NCBI RefSeq assembly: GCF_030704825.1
Contig: NZ_JAUYNX010000038.1
Coordinates: 1 to 64,000, forward strand
Source: Brevundimonas sp.
GTDB lineage: Bacteria > Pseudomonadota > Alphaproteobacteria > Caulobacterales > Caulobacteraceae
DNA: 64,000 nucleotides
Direction: 5' to 3'
This document shows, in pieces, positions 42,088-51,090 of this stretch. The notes beneath the pieces are model-generated. The model did no database searches and had not been told where the DNA came from. It saw nothing but the letters and a program-made list of their open reading frames with translations. Each line of letters starts with the position of its first letter. Position 1 is the stretch's first letter. The translations under genes were made by a program, and so were the position numbers.

Positions 42088-45000
42088 CCGGCTGGGACGG
42101 CCTGTACGCCGAACTGGGGGCGATGACGAACTTCAGCTTTCTGGAGGGCGCGTCTCATCCCGGCGAGATCATGACGCAGGCGAAGGCCCTGGGGCTGGCC
42201 GCCGTCGGCCTGGCCGACCGCAACACCATGGCCGGGATGGTGCGGGCGTTGATGGGGGCGGAGGCGGTCGACATTCCGCTGGTCGTGGGGTCGCGGCTGG
42301 GTTTCACTGACGGGACGGAATTGATCGTCTTTCCGCGCGACCGCGCCGCTTATGGCCGGCTGTGCCGGCTGCTGTCGCTGGGCAAGAGCGAGGCAGTGCC
42401 GCAGGTCGGGGCCGATCCGGGGGGCGAGCGGATCGAAAAGGCCGAGACGCGACTGACCTTCGAACAGGCGGTCGGGCTGGGCGAGGGGATGATCGCCCTG
42501 ACCCCCGCGCCGGAAAAGCCCGACGCAATGTTCGAGGCGCGGCTGGCGGCGTGGCGCGAGGCGTGGCCCGACGATCTGTATCTGGCGGCGGCGCCCCTGT
42601 GGCGGGGCGACGACCGCAAGCGGCTGAACCGGCTGGCGGCGATGGCGCAACGCACCGGGGCGCCGATGATCGCGACCAACGCCGTGCTGTATCACCATCC
42701 CGACCGGCGAATGCTGCAGGACGTCCTGACCTGCATCCGCGAGGGTACGACCATCGACAAGGCGGGCCGGCGCCTGCAGGCCAACGCCGAACGCCATCTG
42801 AAGCCGCCCACCCAGATGGCGCGGCTGTTCCGCGGTCATGAGGCGGCGCTGGCGCGGACGATGACGGTGGCGCGGGCCTGCGCCTTCTCTTTGCGGGAGC
42901 TCGAGTATCAGTACCCGGACGAACCGGTGCCAGCAGGCTGGACAGCGCAGCGCCGATTGATCCGTCTGACGTTCCAGGGCGCCCGCGGCCGCTGGCCCGA
43001 CGGGGTTCCGCGGAAGGTCCGGGACACGATCGTCAAGGAGCTGAAACTCATCAAGTTTCTGAAATATGCGAACTATTTCCTAACGGTGCACGACATCGTC
43101 GCCTGGGCGCGGTCGCAGGAGGATCCGATCCTGTGTCAGGGGCGGGGTTCGGCCGCGAACTCGGTGGTTTGCTACTGCCTGGGCGTCACCAATGTGAACC
43201 CCGCCGAGCAGGACGTGCTGATCGAGCGCTTCATGTCGGCCGATCGCGACGAGCCGCCCGACATCGACGTCGACTTCGAGCACGAGCGGCGCGAACAGGT
43301 GATGCAGTACGTCTATCGCCGCTATGGCCGCGACCGGGCGGCCGTCGTGGCGACCATCATCCATTACCGGCCCCGGTCCGCGATCCGCGACGTGGGCAAG
43401 GCGCTGGGCCTGACCGAGGACGTCACTGCGCGGATGGCGGACACGGTCTGGGGCTCGTGGGGCGACGGGGTGAAGGACGAGCACGTCGATGGCGCCGGCC
43501 TGAGCCGCGACGACGCGCGCATGCGGCTGGCGCTGGAGCTGACGGCGCAGCTGATCAAATTCCCGCGCCACCTGAGCCAGCACGTGGGCGGCTATGTGTT
43601 GAGCCAGACGCCGCTGATCGAGATCGTTCCCGTCGGCAACGCCGCCATGGCCGACCGGACCTTCATCGAGTGGGACAAGGACGACATCGACTTCCTGAAG
43701 CTGATGAAGGTCGACGTCCTGGCCCTGGGGATGCTGACGGCGCTGAAGCGCGGCTTCGACATGATCGCGGAAAACTATGGGCGCCGGTTCGAACTGCATA
43801 CGGTCCCGCAGGGCGATCCGGAGGTCTACGACATGCTGTGCAAGGGGGACTCCCTGGGGGTCTTCCAGGTCGAGAGCCGGGCTCAGATGGCGATGCTGCC
43901 GCGGCTCCAGCCGCGCACCTTCTACGACCTGGTGGTCGAGGTGGCGATCGTCCGGCCTGGGCCGATCCAGGGCGGGATGGTGCATCCCTATCTGAAGCGG
44001 CGGGCGGAGCGGCGGGAGGCTGAAAGGCTGGGCCGGCCCCATGTGATCGACTTCCCCCACCCGCACCCGGATCACGGCGACAAGGACGAGCTGAGACGGG
44101 TGTTGCACAAGACCCTGGGCGTGCCCCTGTTCCAGGAGCAGGCGATGCGGATCGCCATGGAGGCGGCGAAATACACGCCCGCGGAGGCCAACAGCCTGAG
44201 GCGGGCCATGGCCACCTTCCGGCACATGGGCACCATCCACGAGCACGAGGAGAAGTTCGTCGGCCGGATGATCGCGCGCGGCTACGATCCCGACTTCGCC
44301 CGCAGCTGCTTCGATCAGATCAAGGGGTTCGGGGAATACGGCTTCCCTGAAAGCCACGCCTGCTCGTTCGCGCTTCTGGTCTACATCTCGTCCTGGATGA
44401 AGCATCGCTATCCCGAGGTATTCACCGCCGCCCTGCTGAACAGCCAGCCGATGGGCTTCTATGCGCCGGCCCAACTGGTTCGGGACGCGCGTGAGCACGG
44501 GGTGGAGGCGCGTCATCCGGACGTGAACAAAAGCGGCTGGGACGCATCGCTGGAGCCGCGCGCGGGCGAAACGCGCCGTGCGCTGAGGCTGGGGCTGCGG
44601 GCCATCGACGGCTTCCGCAAGGAGTGGGCCGAGCGGATCGAGCAGGTGCGGGGCGAGCGGCCGTTCGCCGACATCGAGGACCTGCGGGTCAGGGCCCGGC
44701 TGCCGACCCAGGCACTGGACCGGCTGGCCGAAGCGGACGCCTTCGGCTCGCTGGACCTGACCCGCCGGCAGGGGCTATGGGCCGCGCGCGGGGCGCCGTC
44801 GGCAGCCTCGGCGCCCCTGTTCGAGGCGATGGGGCTGAACGAGACGGACGGCCGTCCGCCGGACGCCCTGCCGACGCTGGCGCCGTCAGAAGAGGTGGTC
44901 GGCGACTATCAGACGATCCGGCTGTCGCTGAAGGGGCATCCGCTCGCCTTCCTGCGCGACCGGCTGGACAAGGCCGGCGCCCTGACGACGGCCGACTATG

Positions 45001-45368
45001 CGAAGCAGGCGAGCGGGCGCCGGGTCACGGTCGCCGGCGTGGTGCTGGTGCGGCAGCGTCCGGGCACGGCCAAGGGGGTCTGCTTCATGACGATCGAGGA
45101 CGAGATCGGCGTGGCCAATCTGGTGCTGTGGCCCGACGTGTTCGAGCGCCTCCGGCCCGCGGCCATGGGCGCGCGCATGGTGCTGGCGCGGGGAAAGGTG
45201 CAGACGGCCGAGGGCGTGACCCATCTGGTCGTCGACCATCTGGAGGACTGGACCCCGATGCTGGGTCATCTGACGCCAGACTCGACGCCGGGGTCGGGCC
45301 ATGAACCGGCGCGGGGCCGGCATCCGCGCGACGTGCGGGTTCTGCCGGGATCGCGGGACTTTCACTAG
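42084..45368 (+). CDS. dnaE2: error-prone DNA polymerase III alpha subunit DnaE2
   Basis: DnaE2 is the SOS-induced C-family polymerase that performs mutagenic translesion synthesis. The 1094-residue product opens with a PHP domain (FSFLEGASHPGEIM), and has the polymerase core with PDIDVDFEHERREQV for the catalytic Asp pair, the KVDVLALGMLTAL motif, finger and tau-free C-terminal region, and an OB-fold near 960-1060 (RVTVAGVVLVRQRPGTAKG...FMTIEDE). The ATG at 42084 overlaps the imuB TGA by four bases. The length fits DnaE2 (about 1050-1100) rather than replicative DnaE1. Confidence 0.95.
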   Translation: MTGWDGLYAELGAMTNFSFLEGASHPGEIMTQAKALGLAAVGLADRNTMAGMVRALMGAEAVDIPLVVGSRLGFTDGTELIVFPRDRAAYGRLCRLLSLGKSEAVPQVGADPGGERIEKAETRLTFEQAVGLGEGMIALTPAPEKPDAMFEARLAAWREAWPDDLYLAAAPLWRGDDRKRLNRLAAMAQRTGAPMIATNAVLYHHPDRRMLQDVLTCIREGTTIDKAGRRLQANAERHLKPPTQMARLFRGHEAALARTMTVARACAFSLRELEYQYPDEPVPAGWTAQRRLIRLTFQGARGRWPDGVPRKVRDTIVKELKLIKFLKYANYFLTVHDIVAWARSQEDPILCQGRGSAANSVVCYCLGVTNVNPAEQDVLIERFMSADRDEPPDIDVDFEHERREQVMQYVYRRYGRDRAAVVATIIHYRPRSAIRDVGKALGLTEDVTARMADTVWGSWGDGVKDEHVDGAGLSRDDARMRLALELTAQLIKFPRHLSQHVGGYVLSQTPLIEIVPVGNAAMADRTFIEWDKDDIDFLKLMKVDVLALGMLTALKRGFDMIAENYGRRFELHTVPQGDPEVYDMLCKGDSLGVFQVESRAQMAMLPRLQPRTFYDLVVEVAIVRPGPIQGGMVHPYLKRRAERREAERLGRPHVIDFPHPHPDHGDKDELRRVLHKTLGVPLFQEQAMRIAMEAAKYTPAEANSLRRAMATFRHMGTIHEHEEKFVGRMIARGYDPDFARSCFDQIKGFGEYGFPESHACSFALLVYISSWMKHRYPEVFTAALLNSQPMGFYAPAQLVRDAREHGVEARHPDVNKSGWDASLEPRAGETRRALRLGLRAIDGFRKEWAERIEQVRGERPFADIEDLRVRARLPTQALDRLAEADAFGSLDLTRRQGLWAARGAPSAASAPLFEAMGLNETDGRPPDALPTLAPSEEVVGDYQTIRLSLKGHPLAFLRDRLDKAGALTTADYAKQASGRRVTVAGVVLVRQRPGTAKGVCFMTIEDEIGVANLVLWPDVFERLRPAAMGARMVLARGKVQTAEGVTHLVVDHLEDWTPMLGHLTPDSTPGSGHEPARGRHPRDVRVLPGSRDFH

Positions 45369-45428
45369 GTGAGCGATTTCGGAAGGTCGCTTTCAACCCC
45401 ATGGCGGACACACATCGCCCGATCGCGT

Positions 45429-46226
45429 ATGAAGCCGGGAATGGACATTGCCCTTATTGCGCTAGTGGCGGCGCTGGCCTCCGCGCTCACTCTTTATTCG
45501 GGGTTCGGGCTCGGCACGCTTCTGCTTCCCGCGTTTGCGCTATTTCTTGATGCGCCGATCGCAGTCGCGGCGACGGCCATCGTCCACCTCCTGAACAATC
45601 TCTTCAAGGGCGCCCTGCTCTGGACCCAAGTGGATTGGCGGACGGTTCTGGCGTTCGGCATTCCAGCGGTCCCCGCAGCAGTGTTCGGGGCATGGGTCCT
45701 GTCGCTACTCGGGGATACGTCTCGCTTGTTCGAGTGGGACGCGTTCGGCCAGGAGTTCGGACCGACCGGAGCGGGTCTGACCATCGGTCTGCTGATGATC
45801 ATCTTCGCCTTGCTGGAGCTTCAACAGTGGTTTCAAAGGCTCAAAGCCCCGCCCCGACTTGTCCCGGCAGGAGGCTTGATCACGGGCTTTTTCGGCGGAC
45901 TCACGGGGCAGCAGGGAGCGTTCCGCTCGATGTTCCTTCTGCGATCTGGTCTTCGGCCAGAACGGTTCATCGCCACCGGCGTGATGATTGCCGTTCTGGT
46001 CGATCTGTCCCGCCTCGCAACCTACGCCGCCTCGTTCTCGGCAGCTGGGCTGGATTTCGCCGGGCATGAGGGCCTGTTGGTGCTGGTGGGCGCGCTCTCC
46101 GCTTTCGGTGGAGCCTTTGTCGCCACGCGCAATCTCGACAAGCTCACGATTGGGGCGATCCGATACAGTGTCGCGGCTCTGATGCTTGTGATTGGCGCAG
46201 CGCTCGCTGCCGGCATGCTCGGCTGA
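45429..46226 (+). CDS. TSUP-family (TauE/SafE-like) membrane permease
   Basis: This 265-residue, eight-helix transporter is of the TauE/SafE family, which moves sulfite, sulfoacetate or other organic anions. It shows GFGLGTLLLPAFALFLDAPIAVAATAIVH near the start and the second-half repeat GGLITGFFGGLTGQQGAFRS. The start is uncertain: ATG 45429 or 45441, or a GTG at 45369 next to the dnaE2 stop. Codon use is visibly less GC-rich than its neighbours, which hints at transfer. Its substrate is unknown. Confidence 0.8.
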   Translation: MKPGMDIALIALVAALASALTLYSGFGLGTLLLPAFALFLDAPIAVAATAIVHLLNNLFKGALLWTQVDWRTVLAFGIPAVPAAVFGAWVLSLLGDTSRLFEWDAFGQEFGPTGAGLTIGLLMIIFALLELQQWFQRLKAPPRLVPAGGLITGFFGGLTGQQGAFRSMFLLRSGLRPERFIATGVMIAVLVDLSRLATYAASFSAAGLDFAGHEGLLVLVGALSAFGGAFVATRNLDKLTIGAIRYSVAALMLVIGAALAAGMLG

Positions 46227-46329
46227 CCTGCGACGGTTTCCCGCCCGTTGCGGACTGACTCGAAACCCGCAACCTGGAGGGCGGATATCGTCCATCCACC
46301 CCTGACGGACTTCCGGGCGAGTCTGGCGC

Positions 46330-46515
46330 CTATCCCCCGCGCTGATGCCGCCACTTCCAGAGGCGATAGCCCATGATCGGCGCGAACCCCCCGACCAGGG
46401 CCGCGATCAGCACTGTCCAGAAGCCGCCGCCCAGTCCATATTCGCCCACCGCCGCCCCGACTCCCGCCGCGAGCAGCGGGCCGAGCCAGGGCAGCCACGC
46501 CGGGGGCTTAGGCAT
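46330..46515 (-). CDS. small two-helix membrane protein, unknown
   Basis: This 61-residue frame begins MPKPPAWLPWLGPLLAAGVG, with two hydrophobic segments (about 8-26 and 32-50), and ends in a basic tail (Tyr-Arg-Leu-Trp-Lys-Trp-Arg-His-Gln-Arg). It overlaps the 3' end of the HPPD gene by eight bases, so it could be translationally coupled. I recognise no family. The good charge distribution supports a real gene, but a chance frame is possible. Confidence 0.5.
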   Translation of the reverse strand: MPKPPAWLPWLGPLLAAGVGAAVGEYGLGGGFWTVLIAALVGGFAPIMGYRLWKWRHQRGG

Positions 46516-47611
46516 CCACCTTGATGACGCCGCGCCGGATCTGGTCCAGCTCGATGGAGTCGAACAGGGCCTGGAAATTGCCCTCGCCGAACGCCTGGTT
46601 GCCCTTGCGCTGGATGATCTCGAAGAAGATCGGGCCGAAGGTGTCCTGGGTGAAGATCTGCAACAACAGGCCTTCCTCGTCCGAGCCGTCGATCAGGATG
46701 CGGTTCTTGCGCATGCGTTCGACGTCCTCGCCGTGCCCCGGCAGGCGTTTGTCGATCAGTTCGAAATAGGTCTCGATGGTGTCCTGGAAGGGGATGCCGC
46801 GGCGCTTAAGCTCTTCCACCGTCTCGAAGATATCGTCGGTGGCCAGGGCGATATGCTGGATGCCCTCGCCGTTGTAACGGCGCAGGAATTCCTCGATCTG
46901 CGAACTGTCGTCCTGGCTCTCGTTCAGCGGAATGCGGATGGCGCGGTCGGGCGCGATCATGGCCTGGGAGAACAGGCCGGTCGCCTTGCCCTTGATATCG
47001 AAATATTTCTGCTCCTCGAAGGCGAAGACGTCGCCGTAGAAGCCGGACCAGGTGCGCATCTGGCCGCGCCGCACGTTGTGGGTCAGGTGGTCCAGCATGA
47101 ACAGGCCGACGGAGTTCTTGCGCTCGGCCTCCTCCCAGCCCTCGATCTCGTCCCAGCCGTCGTACAGCGAACCGGCGTCGCCATACTGGTCGACCAGATA
47201 CAGCAGCGAGCCGCCGATACCCTGAAGCACATAGCGATAGCCGCCGCCCAGCGCGCCGCCGTCGTGGCCTTCGGCAGGGCGACCGCCGCGCGACACCGCG
47301 CCTTCGAAGGCCGCCTTCGCATCGGCGACGCGGAAGGCCATGCCGTTGGCGGACGGGCCGTGCTCACGCGCGAACTCTCCCGCCTGCCCCTTGGGCGAGC
47401 GGTTGACCAGCAGGGTGATGTCGCCCTGTTTCAACCGCACCACGTCATTGGCCGGGTTCACATGCGTTTGGGTGAAACCCATCATCTCGAGGCGCGCGAC
47501 CATGGAGGCCGGATCGGGGCCGGTGAACTCCACGAATTCGAAGCCGTCGACGCCGAGGGGGTTTTCCTTGTCGAGGCGGGTCGCCGCGTCGGATTGGGGC
47601 GCGTCGTGCAT
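46508..47611 (-). CDS. hppD: 4-hydroxyphenylpyruvate dioxygenase
   Basis: HPPD converts 4-hydroxyphenylpyruvate to homogentisate in tyrosine catabolism, using Fe(II). The 367-residue enzyme has the two VOC half-domains. Iron ligands are visible as His in LDHLTHNV (about 174), His in GIQHIALATDDI (about 252) and Glu in FFEIIQRKGNQAFGEGNF (about 330), followed by the C-terminal helix. An FAH-family gene occurs at 56150, but the other tyrosine-pathway genes are not here. Confidence 0.94.
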   Translation of the reverse strand: MHDAPQSDAATRLDKENPLGVDGFEFVEFTGPDPASMVARLEMMGFTQTHVNPANDVVRLKQGDITLLVNRSPKGQAGEFAREHGPSANGMAFRVADAKAAFEGAVSRGGRPAEGHDGGALGGGYRYVLQGIGGSLLYLVDQYGDAGSLYDGWDEIEGWEEAERKNSVGLFMLDHLTHNVRRGQMRTWSGFYGDVFAFEEQKYFDIKGKATGLFSQAMIAPDRAIRIPLNESQDDSSQIEEFLRRYNGEGIQHIALATDDIFETVEELKRRGIPFQDTIETYFELIDKRLPGHGEDVERMRKNRILIDGSDEEGLLLQIFTQDTFGPIFFEIIQRKGNQAFGEGNFQALFDSIELDQIRRGVIKVDA

Positions 47612-47720
47612 GGGGCGTCTCCTGAGCGTGTCGATCGTAGCCGTTTGCGGGGCCGTTCTTGTGGCCGGAACCTAGGGGGGCGAAGGGCCAAAGGGAAGGC
47701 GCGCCGCGCTCACGGGCGCG

Positions 47721-49031
47721 TCATCCGGCGGCGGCCCATGCGGCCAGGGCGGCGTCGAGGATGACCTCCTCCCATGGCGAGGCGGCCAGGCGGGCGCCGG
47801 ACAGGCCCTCGGCCGGGCGGGGGGTGCCGGAGATCATATAGGCCAGGGTGCGGCCGTCGCGGCGGTTCCAGAACAGGCCGGACTGCAGGCCGTAGGCTTC
47901 GCCGAAATGCCCGCGCCAGGCGGCGCTGTCCGCACCGAAGAAGGCATCGCCCTCGCGGCCCGTCGGAACATGCACCGACAGGCCCCAACCCTGCAGCAGA
48001 CCCCGGTCGGTATGGCCATTGGGCCGGGCGGGATCGTAGGTCCAGATGGGCGCGCACATCCGGTCCAGCGTCGCTCGCGAGGCGATGGAGAGGACGCCGC
48101 CGTGGCCCGCGTACGACCGGGCCAGCCGGTCGAGATCGCGCACGGACGCCCGCAATCCGCCCTGGGGCGAGAAGACGAAGCCATTCTGGCCGATGACATA
48201 GTCGTCAGCCGTCAGGGCTGGGGATTCCGGCGCGTTGGAGATCCGTATGGCGGGCGCGGGCGCGACCTCGCCGTCCACCTGCGGCGCCCATGCGCCGTCG
48301 ACCATCCGGCAGGCGGCCGAGGCCCGCGCCCGGACGGCGTCGCCGACCCCACTCCAGTTCAGTCCGGCTTCCAGCCCGAGCGGGTTCAGCACCGTGCGCT
48401 TCACGAACCGGTCCAGACGTTCGCCGGAAACGCACTCGGCGATCTGGCCGAGGACGGCGAAATTGACGTCGGCATAGGCGAAGAAGCCCGGCGGCTCGGA
48501 CGGCGGCGCGAACCAGTCGCCGCCGTCGAAATGCCGCCCGCCGGCGGCGAAGGCCTCGGACAGAGGACGGCCCAGCGGCACGGGATAGCTGGGCCCATTC
48601 CTCAGGCTGGAGGTGTGGCTCGCCAGCATGGCCGGCGTGATGCGCACGCCGGGATGGGCCGGATGCCGAAGGGGGAAGCCGGCCAGATCGCCGGCGTCGT
48701 CGTCGAGCGACAGGCGACCCTGCTCGACCAGGGTCATCAGCGCGGTCATCACGACCATCTTGGTGACGGAGGCGATGCGCATCGGCGCGTCGAGGGTGAA
48801 GGGGCGGGCCTGGAGCGCGCCGCCCACGGTCAGCCGGCCCTCGCCATGGATCCGTTCGAGCACCGTCCGGCCGGCGCCGTCCCGCGCGACGACGCCGAAG
48901 CCCATGACCGTGTCCCGCCGCGACGGATCAGCCAGCGCCGCCAGGGCGTCCACATCCGACCTCACGCCTGCCCCGCTTGTCAACGGAAGGGCGGCGGCCG
49001 CGGCGATCAGGCGGCGGCGATCCAGAGGCAT
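47721..49031 (-). CDS. serine hydrolase, class C beta-lactamase family, exported
   Basis: This 436-residue serine hydrolase (Beta-lactamase/ EstB/ peptidase S12 type) may hydrolyse esters or peptides in the periplasm. It has an N-terminal signal (a Tat-like RRRLIAAAAALPLTSG). The SxxK nucleophile motif is IASVTKMV near residue 88, the YxN motif is AYADVNFA near 187, and an HFGEAYG motif stands in for KTG (His-x-Gly). It follows the M1 peptidase gene by only three bases, so the two are probably one operon acting on peptides. Confidence 0.85.
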   Translation of the reverse strand: MPLDRRRLIAAAAALPLTSGAGVRSDVDALAALADPSRRDTVMGFGVVARDGAGRTVLERIHGEGRLTVGGALQARPFTLDAPMRIASVTKMVVMTALMTLVEQGRLSLDDDAGDLAGFPLRHPAHPGVRITPAMLASHTSSLRNGPSYPVPLGRPLSEAFAAGGRHFDGGDWFAPPSEPPGFFAYADVNFAVLGQIAECVSGERLDRFVKRTVLNPLGLEAGLNWSGVGDAVRARASAACRMVDGAWAPQVDGEVAPAPAIRISNAPESPALTADDYVIGQNGFVFSPQGGLRASVRDLDRLARSYAGHGGVLSIASRATLDRMCAPIWTYDPARPNGHTDRGLLQGWGLSVHVPTGREGDAFFGADSAAWRGHFGEAYGLQSGLFWNRRDGRTLAYMISGTPRPAEGLSGARLAASPWEEVILDAALAAWAAAG

Positions 49032-49034
49032 GGC

Positions 49035-50996
49035 TTACGGCCGGCCCACCACCGCGTCGACCGAACCGGTGGTCACCGGATGATAGCCAGGGCGGGCCCG
49101 GCCGTAGATGCGGGTAGCGATCGGACGGCCCCAGTCGCCCTCGGCCCACAGGCTGGTGAACAGCGGCAGGACGAATTTGCGGCGTCCCTGGGTGGTCAGG
49201 AAATGCTCCAGCGTCGGCACGGCCGGCTGGTAGCGGTGCTGGACCGCGATCTGCAGCCAGGAATACAGCACCTCGGCGTTGCCCTCCTCGCGCAGGTTCA
49301 GGGTCGATTCCAGATCGGCCAGCTGGGCGGCGGTCAGCCAGTCCGCGCCGTCTCGCGCGCCGTCGGGACGCCAGGCGAGGAAGCGCTGCCGTTCCTGCGT
49401 CGACCAGCCCGCCCACGGAACGGCCGAAGCCGGACCCCTGTCGGCGAAGAAGGCGCGGGCGGCGGCGTCAACCGGACCGAAGGCGTTGGACACCGGCGGG
49501 CGCCAGTTCGACGGCATGCCAGGCTGATAGATCCAGGCGTCCATCATCAGCTCGCGTTCCAGTCCGGCGTCGCCGGCGACCAGATGGCTTCGGATGTCCC
49601 GCAGGAACAGGTCGGTGGTCATGGGGCGGAAGGCGTTGCGCTCGAAATAGCCCTTGAGCCAGCCGTCGAACCGCTCGCGCCCGACGATGCGTTCGATGGT
49701 GAACAGGAAGGCGGCGCCCTTCTCATAGGCGACGTCGGTCAGGCCTTCGTCGGGATCGCGGCCCTCGAGGTCCAGGTGCAGGCGGGTGTCGGCGGGCGGC
49801 AGGCCGGCCATCTCGTCCTGCAGGTCGCCCCAGCCGAGCGAGGCCAGCATCAGGGCGCGGTCCCTGCCATACAGGGCCTCCATGATGCGGTTCTCGAAAT
49901 AGACAGTGAACCCCTCGTTCAGCCACATATCGTTCCAGGTGGCGTTGGTGACGAGGTTGCCCGACCAGCTATGCGCCAGTTCATGCGCGACCAGCGAGAC
50001 CAGCGACTGGTCGCCGGCGATGATGGTCGGGGTGGCGAAGGTCAGCCGCGGATTCTCCATCCCGCCGAACGGAAAGGAGGGCGGCAGGACCAGCAGATCG
50101 TACCGGCCCCAGCGATAGGGGCCGTACAGCCGCTCGGCGGCGTCGACCATGTCCGCCGTGGGGGCCAGTTCCGCGCGGGCGGCGGCCAGCCGCGAGGGCT
50201 CTGTGAAGACGCCGGTGCGTTCATCAATGGCGGCGAAGGCCAGGTCGCCGACGCCGATGGCGATCAGATAAGGCGGAACCGGATTGGTCATGCGGAAGCG
50301 CCAGGCCTTCATGCCGGGACCGGCGGCCTCGCCGTCGGGCGTCAGCTGCTGGGCGCTCATGACGACGCGCAGGTCGGCGGGGGCGACGATGCGGGCGTCA
50401 TAGGTCTGGCGGATGCCGGGGCTGTCCTGGGTCGGGACCCAGGTGCGGGTCAGGATCGCCTGCCCCTGGCTGAACAGATAGGGCTTCTCGCCGCCGGCCG
50501 TCTGGCTCGGGGTCAGCCACTGCAGGGCGGCCGCGTCCGGGCGGGTCGAATAGGCGACGACGACGCGGCGCGTTTCGCCCGCGGCCAGGGCCGGGAAGCG
50601 CACCGTGAGGGGTTGGCCCTTGATGGCGTCGTTGGCCCCGGTCTCGTACTGCAGCGGCGCTCCGGCGGCGTCGGTGACGTTGCGGATGTCCAGATTCTTG
50701 ACGTCCAGCACCACCTCGGTCGCGCCGGGGAGGCCCTGGATGTCGAGCGACGCTGTGCCGGACAGGGTGTGGGCCCGGAAGTCGGCGGTCAGGTCGAGGG
50801 CGACGTGGCGAACATGGGCGATTTCGGGCCGGGCGTAGGTGTGGGCGTCCCGCGCATACTCGGCGGGCGCGGCGGCCGAGGCCGGGAGAGGCGGCATGTC
50901 GGAGCCGGACACTGGGCCGAAGCCGGGCATGGAGGCGCATCCTCCCAGAGCCGTCGCGAGGGCGAGGGCGGAGACCAGTCCAAGCGTGCGGATCAT
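49035..50996 (-). CDS. M1-family aminopeptidase (LTA4-hydrolase-like), lipoprotein
   Basis: This 653-residue zinc aminopeptidase, probably anchored in the periplasm, has a lipobox Leu-Gly-Gly-Cys near residue 20. The M1 features are visible: FGGMENPRLTFATP (exopeptidase motif, near 315), the zinc site HELAHSWSGN with the third ligand in LNEGFTVYFENRI, and an alpha-helical C-terminal domain of the LTA4-hydrolase type. It removes N-terminal residues from peptides. The next gene, a serine hydrolase, starts three bases after its stop. Confidence 0.92.
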   Translation of the reverse strand: MIRTLGLVSALALATALGGCASMPGFGPVSGSDMPPLPASAAAPAEYARDAHTYARPEIAHVRHVALDLTADFRAHTLSGTASLDIQGLPGATEVVLDVKNLDIRNVTDAAGAPLQYETGANDAIKGQPLTVRFPALAAGETRRVVVAYSTRPDAAALQWLTPSQTAGGEKPYLFSQGQAILTRTWVPTQDSPGIRQTYDARIVAPADLRVVMSAQQLTPDGEAAGPGMKAWRFRMTNPVPPYLIAIGVGDLAFAAIDERTGVFTEPSRLAAARAELAPTADMVDAAERLYGPYRWGRYDLLVLPPSFPFGGMENPRLTFATPTIIAGDQSLVSLVAHELAHSWSGNLVTNATWNDMWLNEGFTVYFENRIMEALYGRDRALMLASLGWGDLQDEMAGLPPADTRLHLDLEGRDPDEGLTDVAYEKGAAFLFTIERIVGRERFDGWLKGYFERNAFRPMTTDLFLRDIRSHLVAGDAGLERELMMDAWIYQPGMPSNWRPPVSNAFGPVDAAARAFFADRGPASAVPWAGWSTQERQRFLAWRPDGARDGADWLTAAQLADLESTLNLREEGNAEVLYSWLQIAVQHRYQPAVPTLEHFLTTQGRRKFVLPLFTSLWAEGDWGRPIATRIYGRARPGYHPVTTGSVDAVVGRP

Positions 50997-51090
50997 CGGA
51001 TGTCCTTGACCAGAAGGCCCGCCGTTCCTGCTCGGACGGTCGGGACGGGTTCGTTTCCTGCCGGGACAACGCCCCGGCGGGCCGAAAAGA

